From MGBC163016 sp964469815 (GTDB lineage Bacteria > Actinomycetota > Coriobacteriia > Coriobacteriales > Eggerthellaceae), in NCBI GenBank assembly GCA_964469815.1, contig CAYXZC010000008.1, positions 1 to 47,860 of the forward strand: a stretch of DNA of 47,860 bases, given 5' to 3'. Shown in pieces: positions 7,977 to 15,742 of this stretch (the first letter of the stretch is position 1; each line of letters opens with the position of its first letter). The notes beneath the pieces are model-generated. The model did no database searches and had not been told where the DNA came from. It worked only from the letters and a program-made list of their open reading frames with translations. The position numbers and the translations under genes are program-made.

Positions 7977-10900
7977 ATGGTCAATCGTGTTTATGTCGAA
8001 AAGAGAAACGGTTTTGATGTTGAAGCTCAGCAGCTCTTTGCTGAGCTTCGCGACATTTTGGGCATCGAGAGCCTTCAAGGGCTTCGGGTGATCAATCGCT
8101 ATGATGTGGAGGGCATCGGCGATGATGATTTCAAGGCCTATAAGACTACCGTTTTTAGTGAGCCACAAAGTGATATCACCTATGCTTCGGCGGATGAATT
8201 CCTGCAAGATAATGCGGGCATCGCAAGCGTCGGTTCGGCTCCGTCGGATACAACCGTATTCGCGGTGGAGTATCTTCCGGGTCAGTTCGATCAGCGCGCC
8301 GATTCGGCCAGTGAATGCATTCAGCTCATCAGCCAAGGCGTTCGACCCACAGTGAAGAGCGCTACGGTCTATGTTCTCGAAGGATCGCTCAGCGATGACG
8401 ATATCGAGGCCATCAAGGGCTACGTCATCAACCCGGTCGAGTCTCGCGAGACCGATATGTCCGAGCTGCTAACGCTCGCGCAGGATTTCCCTGAGCCGCC
8501 TGATGTCGAAGTGCTCGAAGGTTTTCAGGACTACAGTAAGGAACAGCTAGCGGCTTTCATCAAAGAGCGTGGACTTGCGATGGATCTGGCCGACATCACC
8601 TTCCTGCAAAGCTATTTCAAGGATGAAGGGCGTGCTCCGACCATCACCGAGATCAAGATGGTGGATACCTATTGGTCGGATCATTGTCGTCACACCACGT
8701 TCAACACCGAGCTTGTGGACATCGAGATCGCCGATGAAGGAGTGCAGGCTGCGTTCGAAACGTACCTTGACCTTCGCGCTGAACTCGGACGCGAGGAGAA
8801 ACCCATCTGCCTTATGGATATCGGTACGATCGGCGCGAAGGCTTTGAAGGCTGTGGGTGAGCTTACCGGGCTTGATGAATCGGAGGAGATCAATGCCTGT
8901 ACGGTGAAGGTGAAGGTCGATGTGCGCGGTGAAGAGCAGGACTGGCTGTATCTCTTCAAGAATGAGACGCACAATCACCCCACGGAGATCGAACCGTTCG
9001 GCGGTGCTGCGACATGTCTTGGGGGCGCCATTCGCGATCCTCTTTCCGGGCGTGCTTATGTGTACCAAGCCATGCGCGTAACAGGCGCGGCCGATCCAAC
9101 GGTGCCTGTCAGCGAGACGATCCATGGCAAGCTTCCGCAGCGTAAGCTCGTGACCACCGCTGCAGAGGGTTATTCCTCGTACGGTAATCAGATCGGCCTT
9201 GCAACCGGTCAGGTTAGCGAGCTTTATCACCCGGGATATGCCGCAAAGCGCATGGAGATAGGTGCTGTGATAGGAGCGACTCCTGCAAGCGATGTGCGTC
9301 GCGAAACGCCTGCTCCCGGCGATGTCATCGTATTGTTGGGCGGCCGAACCGGACGCGATGGGATAGGAGGTGCCACCGGGTCGTCCAAGGCGCATGACGC
9401 TTCATCCATCGAGACGTGCGGCGCTGAGGTGCAGAAGGGAAATCCGCCTGTCGAGCGCAAGATTCAACGTCTTTTCCGCAACAGTGAAGCCTGCCGTATG
9501 ATAAAGCGCTGCAACGATTTCGGTGCAGGTGGCGTGTCCGTGGCCATAGGCGAATTGGCTGATGGCCTGCAGATATATCTGGATCGCGTTCCGAAGAAAT
9601 ACGAGGGACTCGATGGAACCGAGCTTGCCATCTCTGAGAGCCAAGAACGCATGGCGGTGGCTCTTTCTCCAGATGATGTGGATGATTTCATCGCGCTTGC
9701 CCGCACGGAGAATCTGGAGGCTACTCCGGTTGCGGTGGTCACCGAAGAGCCTCGCGTGCGCATGGAATGGCGCGGCAAGACCATAGTGGATGTATCGCGC
9801 GAGTTCCTTGCGAGCAACGGTGCGCCGAAAGAGGCGTGCGTTCGCATAGATGACCTGGGAGAACCATCTGTGTTCGAGAACATTGAGCTTGCGGCGGAGA
9901 ATTATAGCTGCCTCGAGGATCTTCTGGCCGATAAGATGTCCGATATAAATGTGGCTTCGAACAAGGGGCTTGCAGAGCGTTTCGATTCCACGATCGGCAG
10001 TGCTACGGTGCTCATGCCCTTCGGCGGCAAGCATCAGCTTACGCCTGCGCAGGCCATGGTGTCGAAGTTCCCGGTTCTGGGTGGCCAGACGACTACGGTC
10101 TCCGGTCTTGCGTGGGGCTTCAATCCCTATCTGAGCGAGGACAACCCGTACGTGGGCGCATACATCGCAGTGCTCGAGTCCATCTCGAAGCTGGTCGCCA
10201 CCGGATTCGAGCGCAACAAGATGTACCTCACTTTCCAGGAGTATTTCGAAAAGTTGGGCAACGACCCAAAGCGTTGGGGGAAGCCTACCGCAGCCTTGTT
10301 AGGTGCGCTCATGGCTCAGCTGGCATTCGGTGTCGGAGCCATCGGTGGCAAGGACTCCATGTCGGGAAGCTTCGAGGAGCTCGATGTCCCGCCAACTTTG
10401 GTGTCGTTCGCCACTGCAACGGGATCGATCGACCGTATCGTATCGCCTGAGTTCAAGCGCGTGGATAGCAGCGTGGTTTGGATCAGCCCCCTAAGCGATG
10501 TGCCCGCGGATATCGTGTGCACACTCAACACCATCGAATACCTTATCGGTCAAGGAAAGGTTCTTGCATGTGCAACGGTCGGTTATGCCGGACTTGCCGA
10601 GACCTTGTTCAAGATGTGCGTTGGGAACGGGATAGGCCTTGTGCTCGATGACCTTGTTTCGCTTGGCGAGTTGGCCTCGCCGGCCTATGGCACGTTCGTG
10701 GTCGAACTTGCCGAAGATGAGGATGCCGATTCCATCGTTGAGATGCTCCGCAATTCCGGTATCGGAGCTGTAACCGATGATATCCCGGATGAATGGGTCG
10801 TTGATCATGACGGCAATGGATGCGAGATCCTCGAGATCGGCGAGACCGTCTCAGAGTATGTGATGGCGATGGTCGATGAGGAAGTCGATCTGGCCGGCAT

Positions 10901-11873
10901 CCAAGAGATTTGGGAATCGGGCATTGAGAACGTCTTCCCGTATAGGAGCAACAATGGTGCACAAGAGGATGCATCCGGGTCGGATCCCTCCGCTTCGCAT
11001 GATGTAGTTGCTGGCACGCCGAAGGTTTCGTTCACAGGTGGTGTGGGCGCTGTCTATGAAGGCACGCATATTGCCCGCCCGCGTGTGATAATCCCCGTTT
11101 TCCCAGGAACGAATTGCGAATACGATACGCTTGCTGCTTTCGAGCGTGCAGGTGCCCAGGTCACCACGCAGATCATCAACAACATGACTCCTGATGATGT
11201 GGTGCGAAGCGCCGATGAGCTCGTGGCGAATATAAAGGACTCCCAGATCATCATGATACCCGGCGGCTTTTCGGGCGGTGATGAGCCCGATGGTTCAGCC
11301 AAGTTCATAACGGCATTCTTCCGTTCCCCGGCTGTCACCGAGGCAGTGCGCGATCTGCTGCAGAATCGTGACGGCTTGATGTTGGGCATATGCAACGGTT
11401 TTCAGGCGCTCGTGAAGTTGGGGCTTGTTCCTTATGGCGATATCGTTGAGCCGACAGTTGAGAGCCCGACGCTTACATTCAACAATATCGGGCGCCATCA
11501 GAGCCGTCTCGTGAATACGCGCGTTGCGTCCGATCTTTCGCCTTGGCTCTCGAAATGCAATGTCGGAGATGTGCATACGGTCGCGATAAGCCATGGAGAA
11601 GGACGATTCGTGGCTTCATCGGACATGCTTCGCAAGATGATGGACGCCGGACAGATTGCTACGCAGTATGTCGGTTTGGATGGCGAGCCTTCGATGGATC
11701 TCAGCATCAATCCGAATGGCTCGGTATGGGCGATCGAGGGTATCACCAGTCCTGATGGGCGCATCCTTGGGAAGATGGGGCATAGCGAACGTGCCGGTGA
11801 AGGGTTGTACAAGAATGTCCCCGGCAACCTATATCAGCCGATCTTCGAAGGCGGAGTGGAGTACTTTTTATAG
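7977..11873 (+). CDS. purL: Phosphoribosylformylglycinamidine synthase, single-chain with glutaminase domain
   Basis: Converts FGAR and glutamine to FGAM in purine synthesis. The 1298-aa chain fuses what is often three proteins (PurS, PurL, PurQ). The linker and synthetase part has TYWSDHCRHTTF (about 230), the ATP/metal site KNETHNHPTEIEPFGGAATC, GAGGVSVAIGELADG, and a second half with GGKDSMSGS. The C-terminal amidotransferase (about 1035-1298) has IIPVFPGTNCEYD, the oxyanion loop MIPGGFSGGDEPDG and the nucleophile Cys in MLGICNGFQALVKLG, with H-G-E in ISHGEGRF. The arrangement fits the single-chain FGAM synthase type found in clostridia and relatives. ATG 7977 follows AAGGATT. It is the longest gene in the window and appears intact. 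Confidence 0.96.
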   Translation: MVNRVYVEKRNGFDVEAQQLFAELRDILGIESLQGLRVINRYDVEGIGDDDFKAYKTTVFSEPQSDITYASADEFLQDNAGIASVGSAPSDTTVFAVEYLPGQFDQRADSASECIQLISQGVRPTVKSATVYVLEGSLSDDDIEAIKGYVINPVESRETDMSELLTLAQDFPEPPDVEVLEGFQDYSKEQLAAFIKERGLAMDLADITFLQSYFKDEGRAPTITEIKMVDTYWSDHCRHTTFNTELVDIEIADEGVQAAFETYLDLRAELGREEKPICLMDIGTIGAKALKAVGELTGLDESEEINACTVKVKVDVRGEEQDWLYLFKNETHNHPTEIEPFGGAATCLGGAIRDPLSGRAYVYQAMRVTGAADPTVPVSETIHGKLPQRKLVTTAAEGYSSYGNQIGLATGQVSELYHPGYAAKRMEIGAVIGATPASDVRRETPAPGDVIVLLGGRTGRDGIGGATGSSKAHDASSIETCGAEVQKGNPPVERKIQRLFRNSEACRMIKRCNDFGAGGVSVAIGELADGLQIYLDRVPKKYEGLDGTELAISESQERMAVALSPDDVDDFIALARTENLEATPVAVVTEEPRVRMEWRGKTIVDVSREFLASNGAPKEACVRIDDLGEPSVFENIELAAENYSCLEDLLADKMSDINVASNKGLAERFDSTIGSATVLMPFGGKHQLTPAQAMVSKFPVLGGQTTTVSGLAWGFNPYLSEDNPYVGAYIAVLESISKLVATGFERNKMYLTFQEYFEKLGNDPKRWGKPTAALLGALMAQLAFGVGAIGGKDSMSGSFEELDVPPTLVSFATATGSIDRIVSPEFKRVDSSVVWISPLSDVPADIVCTLNTIEYLIGQGKVLACATVGYAGLAETLFKMCVGNGIGLVLDDLVSLGELASPAYGTFVVELAEDEDADSIVEMLRNSGIGAVTDDIPDEWVVDHDGNGCEILEIGETVSEYVMAMVDEEVDLAGIQEIWESGIENVFPYRSNNGAQEDASGSDPSASHDVVAGTPKVSFTGGVGAVYEGTHIARPRVIIPVFPGTNCEYDTLAAFERAGAQVTTQIINNMTPDDVVRSADELVANIKDSQIIMIPGGFSGGDEPDGSAKFITAFFRSPAVTEAVRDLLQNRDGLMLGICNGFQALVKLGLVPYGDIVEPTVESPTLTFNNIGRHQSRLVNTRVASDLSPWLSKCNVGDVHTVAISHGEGRFVASSDMLRKMMDAGQIATQYVGLDGEPSMDLSINPNGSVWAIEGITSPDGRILGKMGHSERAGEGLYKNVPGNLYQPIFEGGVEYFL

Positions 11874-11880
11874 TTCCAAT

Positions 11881-11939
11881 GAGGGCGGCTCCTCTAAAGG
11901 TTTAAAAGAGCGCGACAAGCTATACGTCCGCTTGTCGCG
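11881..11939. terminator. Hairpins between convergent purL and the 11953 gene
   Basis: After the purL stop, a weak GAGG...CCTC region is followed by a 9-bp perfect stem CGCGACAAG/CTTGTCGCG at 11911-11939, with a CTATACGTCCG loop. The 22-bp core ACAAGC...GCTTGT at 11915-11936 is identical to a copy at 25043-25064, so this is both a terminator and a dispersed repeat. Confidence 0.6.
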
Positions 11940-11952
11940 GATCGTTTCTCTT

Positions 11953-12978
11953 TTATTCGGGTATCGGGATGGAGAGCACTTCGTTCGCTCCGTAAAGCTT
12001 GCCGAAGATATATTTGTTCGTGGCCGATTCGTTGCTGATGAATATGCGCCCTTCGTGTGTTTCGATGCCTTCCGTCATGGGAGGAGCTTCAAGGTCTTCC
12101 AACTGTGTACGTGAATCCAAGATGAAGAGCGGGACATCGCCGCTCGACGTGGAGAAATACCCATCAGGCAGCATCCCTTCCGTATCATAAGCAAGTATGC
12201 GCGATCCTGCCAGTCCGTATGACGTGGAGAAGATGAGCTTCTCATCGGGCGTGGCGCAAATGCCTTGAACGCGATCGGGGATGGAATACGCTCTGACAGG
12301 CGAGCTTGAAAAGCCATATTGGAAAAGCGGATTCGAGCCGTATACGTACATCACAGCCTGATTCTGCGTACCATCAGTAGTATCTATATGGTGGTTATCG
12401 GGAGTTTCATAGGCTTCAGGATGATAGAAGTTACCGAGGTAGAGCTCGTCGTTCTCAATATTCATGAATGCAGGGGAGAAATCAACGTCCACCTTCTTAA
12501 GAGCGGTGATCGATTCGCCGGCTGTAAGCTCGATAAGATCGTTCGCATCAAAGACCAGATACCCGTTCTCGCAAGTCAGGTAGATGAAGTCATCATTGCT
12601 CGTGATGGCCGATCCGTGTCCATCATATATGTTGCCGTCTGCATCGCGTACGAACACCTCGGTGATCTCTCCATTGATGTATCGCTTGTAAACAGGTGAG
12701 GGCGACCCATCGGCCATATAGCCGCTGAACAGCCATGTTTCACCTACATCGTAATAATCGATATCCTGTGGGATGAATCCGCTGTCAAGCCCCGGTATGG
12801 TGAATTCCCTTTCCGATTGTTCGTAGAACGTGCCGAAAGAAACACGCACGAAGATGTTCACGATGATGACGGCAAGAACCGCCAAGCACATGATGGCCGC
12901 TATAACGATCAAGATGATCTCTACAGGTCGTGGTATGCGCCGCTGGTGTTGAACTTTCGTTGTTTCAGTTTCGGACAT
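11953..12978 (-). CDS. Membrane-anchored exported protein, probable beta-propeller-like domain
   Basis: A 341-aa protein starting MSETETTKV. A short cytoplasmic stretch is followed by one transmembrane helix (about 20-43, VEIILIVIAAIMCLAVLAVI) and about 290 extracytoplasmic residues. These have repeated strand pairs and motifs such as YLTCENGYLVFDANDL, DDFIY and GSRILAYDTEGMLPDGYFST, which resemble blades of a propeller; no enzymatic signature was found. The open frame continues to 13152, but AAGGAAC lies just before ATG 12976-12978 and the upstream extension runs through a perfect palindrome at 13072-13102, so the shorter start was chosen. Function unknown. Confidence 0.78.
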   Translation of the reverse strand: MSETETTKVQHQRRIPRPVEIILIVIAAIMCLAVLAVIIVNIFVRVSFGTFYEQSEREFTIPGLDSGFIPQDIDYYDVGETWLFSGYMADGSPSPVYKRYINGEITEVFVRDADGNIYDGHGSAITSNDDFIYLTCENGYLVFDANDLIELTAGESITALKKVDVDFSPAFMNIENDELYLGNFYHPEAYETPDNHHIDTTDGTQNQAVMYVYGSNPLFQYGFSSSPVRAYSIPDRVQGICATPDEKLIFSTSYGLAGSRILAYDTEGMLPDGYFSTSSGDVPLFILDSRTQLEDLEAPPMTEGIETHEGRIFISNESATNKYIFGKLYGANEVLSIPIPE

Positions 12979-13071
12979 GATGGTTCCTTCAGCTCGATCG
13001 ACCATCTGATTGTTGCGCAGTTTGCGTGCGAATGGGATGCAACCGGAGATGTTTTGACGATTCGTTATCAG

Positions 13072-13102
13072 GCGTGATATTAGGTCCGTCCTAATATCAC
13101 GC
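13072..13102. repeat. Perfect hairpin of the GTGAT...ATCAC group
   Basis: A 13-bp perfect stem GCGTGATATTAGG/CCTAATATCACGC with loop TCCGT. It is related to copies at 18536-18580, 36348-36374, 41776-41802 and 42641-42667. It lies between the divergent 11953-12978 and rplM transcription units. Confidence 0.75.
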
Positions 13103-13128
13103 TCAGGCAGTTCATTCGCCATTTTCAC

Positions 13129-13158
13129 TTGACTCAACTCGGAGTTTTCCAATACAAT
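13129..13158 (+). promoter_or_regulatory. Predicted strong promoter of rplM-rpsI
   Basis: TTGACT at 13129-13134, an 18-nt spacer and TACAAT at 13153-13158. Transcription from about 13165 produces a leader of about 205 nt before rplM. Confidence 0.7.
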
Positions 13159-13371
13159 TCAAAAGTTACTTTCAAAAGCCCCGAAAATATCGGCTAGTGA
13201 AGTCAGCGCAGCGTGAGGTACGTCCAGACCAAGCGTGCGCGTCGGCGTAGGAAACCGACAGGCTTGCAGGCTGAACTTTTGAAAACTAACGATGTTGCAA
13301 AGCGGTCCTTCGCCCGCCATGGCGCAAGGGGCTTCAACCGCAGATGTGACGAAGAAGCAAAGGATGTAATA
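13159..13371 (+). promoter_or_regulatory. rplM 5' leader, candidate ribosomal-protein autoregulatory element
   Basis: About 213 nt without a gene separate the promoter from rplM. The leader contains several short pairing arms, including GTCGGC/GAAACCGAC near 13243-13260, CGCCATGGCG near 13316, and AAGCGGT near 13301 with AACCGC near 13337. L13 operons in several Gram-positive groups carry a leader RNA bound by the ribosomal protein. I infer a similar role here but cannot match a defined consensus by eye. Confidence 0.4.
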
Positions 13372-13806
13372 GTGAAGACTTATTACGCAAAGCCCGGCGA
13401 GGTCGAGCGCAAGTGGTATGTCATCGATGCTGAGGATCAGGTTCTCGGCCGCGTTGCCACCAAAGCTGCGCAGATCCTTCGCGGAAAGACAAAGCCGCAG
13501 TACACTCCGCATGTTGATGTGGGGGATTTCGTTGTTATCGTGAACGCGGAGAAGATCCGTGTTACGGGCAACAAGACGCTCGGCAAGGAGTACTTCCATC
13601 ATAGTGGGCACCCAGGTGGACTGAAGTCGGAAACCTTCGAAGAGGCTATTGCCAAGCATCCGGAGCGCGTTATCGAACATGCCGTGAAGGGCATGCTTCC
13701 GAAGACCACTCTTGGACGTGCACAGGGCAAGAAGCTTAAGGTGTACGCAGGTCCGGATCACCCTCATGCAGCTCAGCAGCCGCAGAAGATCGAGATGGGA
13801 GCATAA
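13372..13806 (+). CDS. rplM: 50S ribosomal protein L13
   Basis: 144 aa, the usual L13 length. It begins KTYYAKPGEVERKWYVIDA and carries the family blocks LGRVATKAAQILRGK, YTPHVDVGDFVVIVNAEKI, GHPGGLKS and VKGMLPKTTLGR, ending in the AGPDHPHAAQQP tail. Translation should start at GTG 13372 with AAAGGA 7 nt upstream; the reading frame is open to 13213, but the extra residues belong to the leader RNA. rpsI follows after 3 nt. It binds 23S rRNA early in large-subunit assembly. Confidence 0.97.
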   Translation: MKTYYAKPGEVERKWYVIDAEDQVLGRVATKAAQILRGKTKPQYTPHVDVGDFVVIVNAEKIRVTGNKTLGKEYFHHSGHPGGLKSETFEEAIAKHPERVIEHAVKGMLPKTTLGRAQGKKLKVYAGPDHPHAAQQPQKIEMGA

Positions 13807-13809
13807 GCT

Positions 13810-14217
13810 ATGGCAGAGAAAACAGCCAAGACAGAGGCACTTTACTACGGCACCGGTCGTCGTAAGACCTCGGTCGCACGCGTCCGTCTGGTTCCCGGTA
13901 CCGGCAAGGTTACGGTCAACGGCCGCGAAGGCGACAAGTACTTCACCCGCGACGGTCAGCTCGCGCAGGCACTTGCACCTTTCAAGGTAACCGATACGCA
14001 AGGCCACTTCGATGTGATCGCACGCATCAATGGTGGTGGCACTACCGGTCAAGCCGGTGCGCTGCGTTTGGGCATCGCCCGCGCATTGCTCGAGGCTGGC
14101 GATTATCGTGCCGATCTCAAGAAGGCCGGATTCCTTACTCGCGATTCACGTATGGTGGAACGCAAGAAGTACGGTCTGAAGAAGGCACGCAAGGCACCGC
14201 AGTTCTCGAAACGCTAA
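13810..14217 (+). CDS. rpsI: 30S ribosomal protein S9
   Basis: 135 aa with the S9 features YYGTGRRKTSVARVRLVPG near the N-terminus, the central INGGGTTGQAGALRLGIARAL helix, and the basic C-terminal extension KKYGLKKARKAPQFSKR, whose last Arg contacts P-site tRNA. It is cotranscribed with rplM (3-nt gap), the conserved bacterial pairing. A clear hairpin follows at 14227. Confidence 0.97.
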   Translation: MAEKTAKTEALYYGTGRRKTSVARVRLVPGTGKVTVNGREGDKYFTRDGQLAQALAPFKVTDTQGHFDVIARINGGGTTGQAGALRLGIARALLEAGDYRADLKKAGFLTRDSRMVERKKYGLKKARKAPQFSKR

Positions 14218-14226
14218 GTTTTATAT

Positions 14227-14253
14227 TCCGATCGGCTAAAACGCCGATCGGAA
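14227..14253 (+). terminator. Terminator-like hairpin after rpsI
   Basis: Stem TTCCGATCGGC/GCCGATCGGAA (11 bp) with loop TAAAAC; no T-tract follows directly. A decayed copy of its right half (CTAAAACGCCGATCGGAA then CTTCGTCCG) sits after lysA at about 17157-17185, so the unit is also a dispersed repeat. A further palindrome CTTTGAATTTA/TAAATTCAAAG lies at 14263-14284. Confidence 0.65.
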
Positions 14254-14306
14254 TCCTCGTCCGCTTTGAATTTATAAATTCAAAGCTCCATTCCGACCTG
14301 ACGCTC

Positions 14307-14410
14307 AAAATCCACGAATGCGCGCTTATCTGACGCTTTGATGCTTGCGCTCACAGCACGAAGGCTGCGCGCCCGCATCACACGCCAGCTAAGCACACCT
14401 CGTGGATTTT
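14307..14410. repeat. Composite palindromic element C
   Basis: Perfect 11-bp arms AAAATCCACGA (14307-14317) and TCGTGGATTTT (14400-14410) flank about 82 bp with smaller internal stems. The left arm is preceded by TGACGCTCA, the same string found in elements A and D. Confidence 0.55.
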
Positions 14411-14463
14411 TAGCTTCACTACGAACTACCTGATTTTTTCAAGAAAATAAATTAAGAAAATGT

Positions 14464-14494
14464 GTAGGGGCAGGATTCATCCTGCCCTGTTTTT
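14464..14494. terminator. REP-like terminator hairpin
   Basis: GTAG head, stem GGGCAGGA/TCCTGCCC with loop TTCA, then TGTTTTTA. It lies between convergent rpsI and the methyltransferase gene, touching the latter's stop, and is a member of the GTAG hairpin group. Confidence 0.75.
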
Positions 14495-15392
14495 ACCTTA
14501 ACTCCCAGAAGGCGATCGCGCTTGCGGCGGCAACGTTCAATGAATCCACGCCATGCGCCATCGGGATGCAAGCAACGAAGTCGCACTCTTGGATCGTGCG
14601 ATCAGAAAGCCCTTCGCCTTCAGTTCCGAGTACGATGGCCAATCTCGAGCACTCTTTCAGCTTTGGATCATCCAATGAGACCGCATCTTCGCGCAAAGCC
14701 AAGGCAACGCTCTTGAAGCCTGTCGATCGCAGCTGCGAGATCCCTGATTCGCACCATCCCCCTAGGCGGTTGACATTGCCGTGCACGCCTTTGCCGCTTG
14801 TTTCACAGCCGATGTAAGTCCATGGAACGTTCAGGACGTTTCCCATGGAAACACGCAGCGAACGCCGATAGAGAGGATCGCAGCATCCCGGAGTCAAAAG
14901 AACGGCATCCAATCCAAGGGCGGCAGCATTCCTGAATATCGAGCCCACATTCACAGTGTTCGTGATGTCTTCAAGAACGGCGATACGCCGCGCATCTTGG
15001 CAGACGCTCTCTACGGATCGAAGGGGCAGACGGCGAAATGCCGCCAGCGCTCCGCGCGTGACCTTATAACCTGTGAGCTTCGCCAGAAGGTTGCGTTCAC
15101 CGATGAAGATGGGCAAATCAGGCGGATCAGATGGATCGGGCGAGCCGGGCGAATCGGGATTCGATGCTTCGAATCCTGTGATCACATCACTCAAGCCATC
15201 GAGCCAGCGCTCCTCCATAAGGAAAGCGATCGGTTCGTATCCTGCGTCAAGTGCGCGCAAGATGACCTTTTCGGATTCGGCGATGAAGATGCCTTTTTCG
15301 GGCTCGAGACGATTCCGCAGTTGCGAATCGGTGAGGCTTGTGAACGCCTCGAGCCGAGGGTCGTCCAAAGTATGTATGTGAATGATCTTCAT
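14493..15392 (-). CDS. TrmH/SpoU-family RNA 2'-O-methyltransferase
   Basis: 299 aa. The N-terminal part (1-110) resembles the L30e-like substrate-binding domain of TrmH-family enzymes (DSQLRNRLEPEKGIFIAESE). The C-terminal SPOUT domain has the motifs EDITNTVNVGSIFRNAAALG (motif 1), LAIVLGTEGEGL (motif 2) and IPMAHGVDSLNVAAASAIA (motif 3), which form the trefoil-knot SAM site. It methylates the ribose of rRNA or tRNA; the exact target cannot be told. A low-complexity Pro/Ser/Asp insert (NPDSPGSPDPSDPPDLP, about 75-92) separates the domains. It is alone on the minus strand between rpsI and the toxin-like locus. Confidence 0.9.
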   Translation of the reverse strand: MKIIHIHTLDDPRLEAFTSLTDSQLRNRLEPEKGIFIAESEKVILRALDAGYEPIAFLMEERWLDGLSDVITGFEASNPDSPGSPDPSDPPDLPIFIGERNLLAKLTGYKVTRGALAAFRRLPLRSVESVCQDARRIAVLEDITNTVNVGSIFRNAAALGLDAVLLTPGCCDPLYRRSLRVSMGNVLNVPWTYIGCETSGKGVHGNVNRLGGWCESGISQLRSTGFKSVALALREDAVSLDDPKLKECSRLAIVLGTEGEGLSDRTIQECDFVACIPMAHGVDSLNVAAASAIAFWELR

Positions 15393-15443
15393 GATGATAA
15401 GGATACGACAGAATCGTAGGTCGGTCTAACCGGCAATAACTGA

Positions 15444-15449
15444 TAGAAT
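15444..15449 (+). promoter_or_regulatory. Extended -10 box for the predicted toxin mRNA
   Basis: TGATAGAAT at 15441-15449 is an extended -10 (TG-N-TAGAAT) without a good -35. Transcription would start about 45 nt before the small ORF at 15498, leaving room for the hairpin that masks its ribosome binding site. Confidence 0.45.
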
Positions 15450-15497
15450 AGCGTGCACGGGCGGCGATGGTTACCCCGATATTGAGGGGTGATTATC

Positions 15498-15581
15498 ATG
15501 GTTATGACATGGATTGATTTTTTAACGTTCTGTATCCTGATAGTTTCGATTATCGAATGCGTGAACCATTTCAAGAAATGA
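15498..15581 (+). CDS. 27-aa hydrophobic peptide, predicted type I (holin-like) toxin
   Basis: The small frame reads MVMTWIDFLTFCILIVSIIE plus a short polar tail ending HFKK: a short N-terminus, one transmembrane helix and a Lys-rich end, the layout of Hol_Tox/Fst/TxpA-type peptides. GAGGGG (15484-15489) is a good Shine-Dalgarno sequence 8 nt from ATG, but ACCCC at 15473-15477 can pair with GGGGT at 15486-15490 and mask it, a known trait of type I toxin mRNAs. Directly after the stop lies a strong hairpin, and a convincing minus-strand promoter faces the gene from 15.7 kb. Membrane toxicity is inferred, not shown. The peptide is too short for ordinary gene callers. Confidence 0.6.
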   Translation: MVMTWIDFLTFCILIVSIIECVNHFKK

Positions 15582-15672
15582 AATAGCCGCAAGTCTTAAA
15601 CCCGCGGCTATCCCACGACTGTAAATCTGTTTTCCGGGGTAGCCAGCCGGGGCAAACGGCAAACCGCCCGAT
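15580..15672 (-). ncRNA. Predicted antisense RNA antitoxin to the 15498 peptide
   Basis: A minus-strand promoter, TTGATT (plus-strand 15702-15707), 17-nt spacer, TAAAAT (plus-strand 15679-15684), would start an RNA near 15672 running toward the toxin. It would end at the stem ATAGCCGC/GCGGCTAT (15583-15590 with 15604-15611), which on this strand is followed by a T-rich TTTCATTTCTT. The RNA of about 90 nt is fully complementary to the toxin mRNA 3' region. An alternative stem GGCTATCCC (15606-15614) with GGGGTAGCC (15636-15644) competes with the first, giving a switchable fold. Confidence 0.5.
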
Positions 15673-15678
15673 ATCTGC

Positions 15679-15707
15679 ATTTTAACAGGCTTGCATCCAC
15701 AAATCAA
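15679..15707 (-). promoter_or_regulatory. Predicted antisense RNA promoter
   Basis: Read on the minus strand: TTGATT, 17 nt, TAAAAT. This is among the best consensus promoters in the window, and no protein gene lies downstream of it on that strand for 180 bp. Confidence 0.55.
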
Positions 15708-15742
15708 ACGGAGGCAGGCTTAGAGAACAAAAGGAGAAAACG

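Noticed and set aside
7029..8336. 435-aa open frame on the minus strand across the 7.2-8.3 kb region
   Set aside because: It lies antisense to the 229-aa membrane protein and the start of purL, has no domain or ribosome binding site, and its Leu/Arg-rich content is the mirror of the real genes.
13159..14052. 297-aa minus-strand frame opposite rplM-rpsI
   Set aside because: It covers two certain ribosomal protein genes and their leader in antisense and has no start signal.
15393..15742. Lysine riboswitch before lysA
   Set aside because: The gap is short and its stems belong to the toxin-like locus and its antisense RNA; no lysine aptamer pattern is visible.
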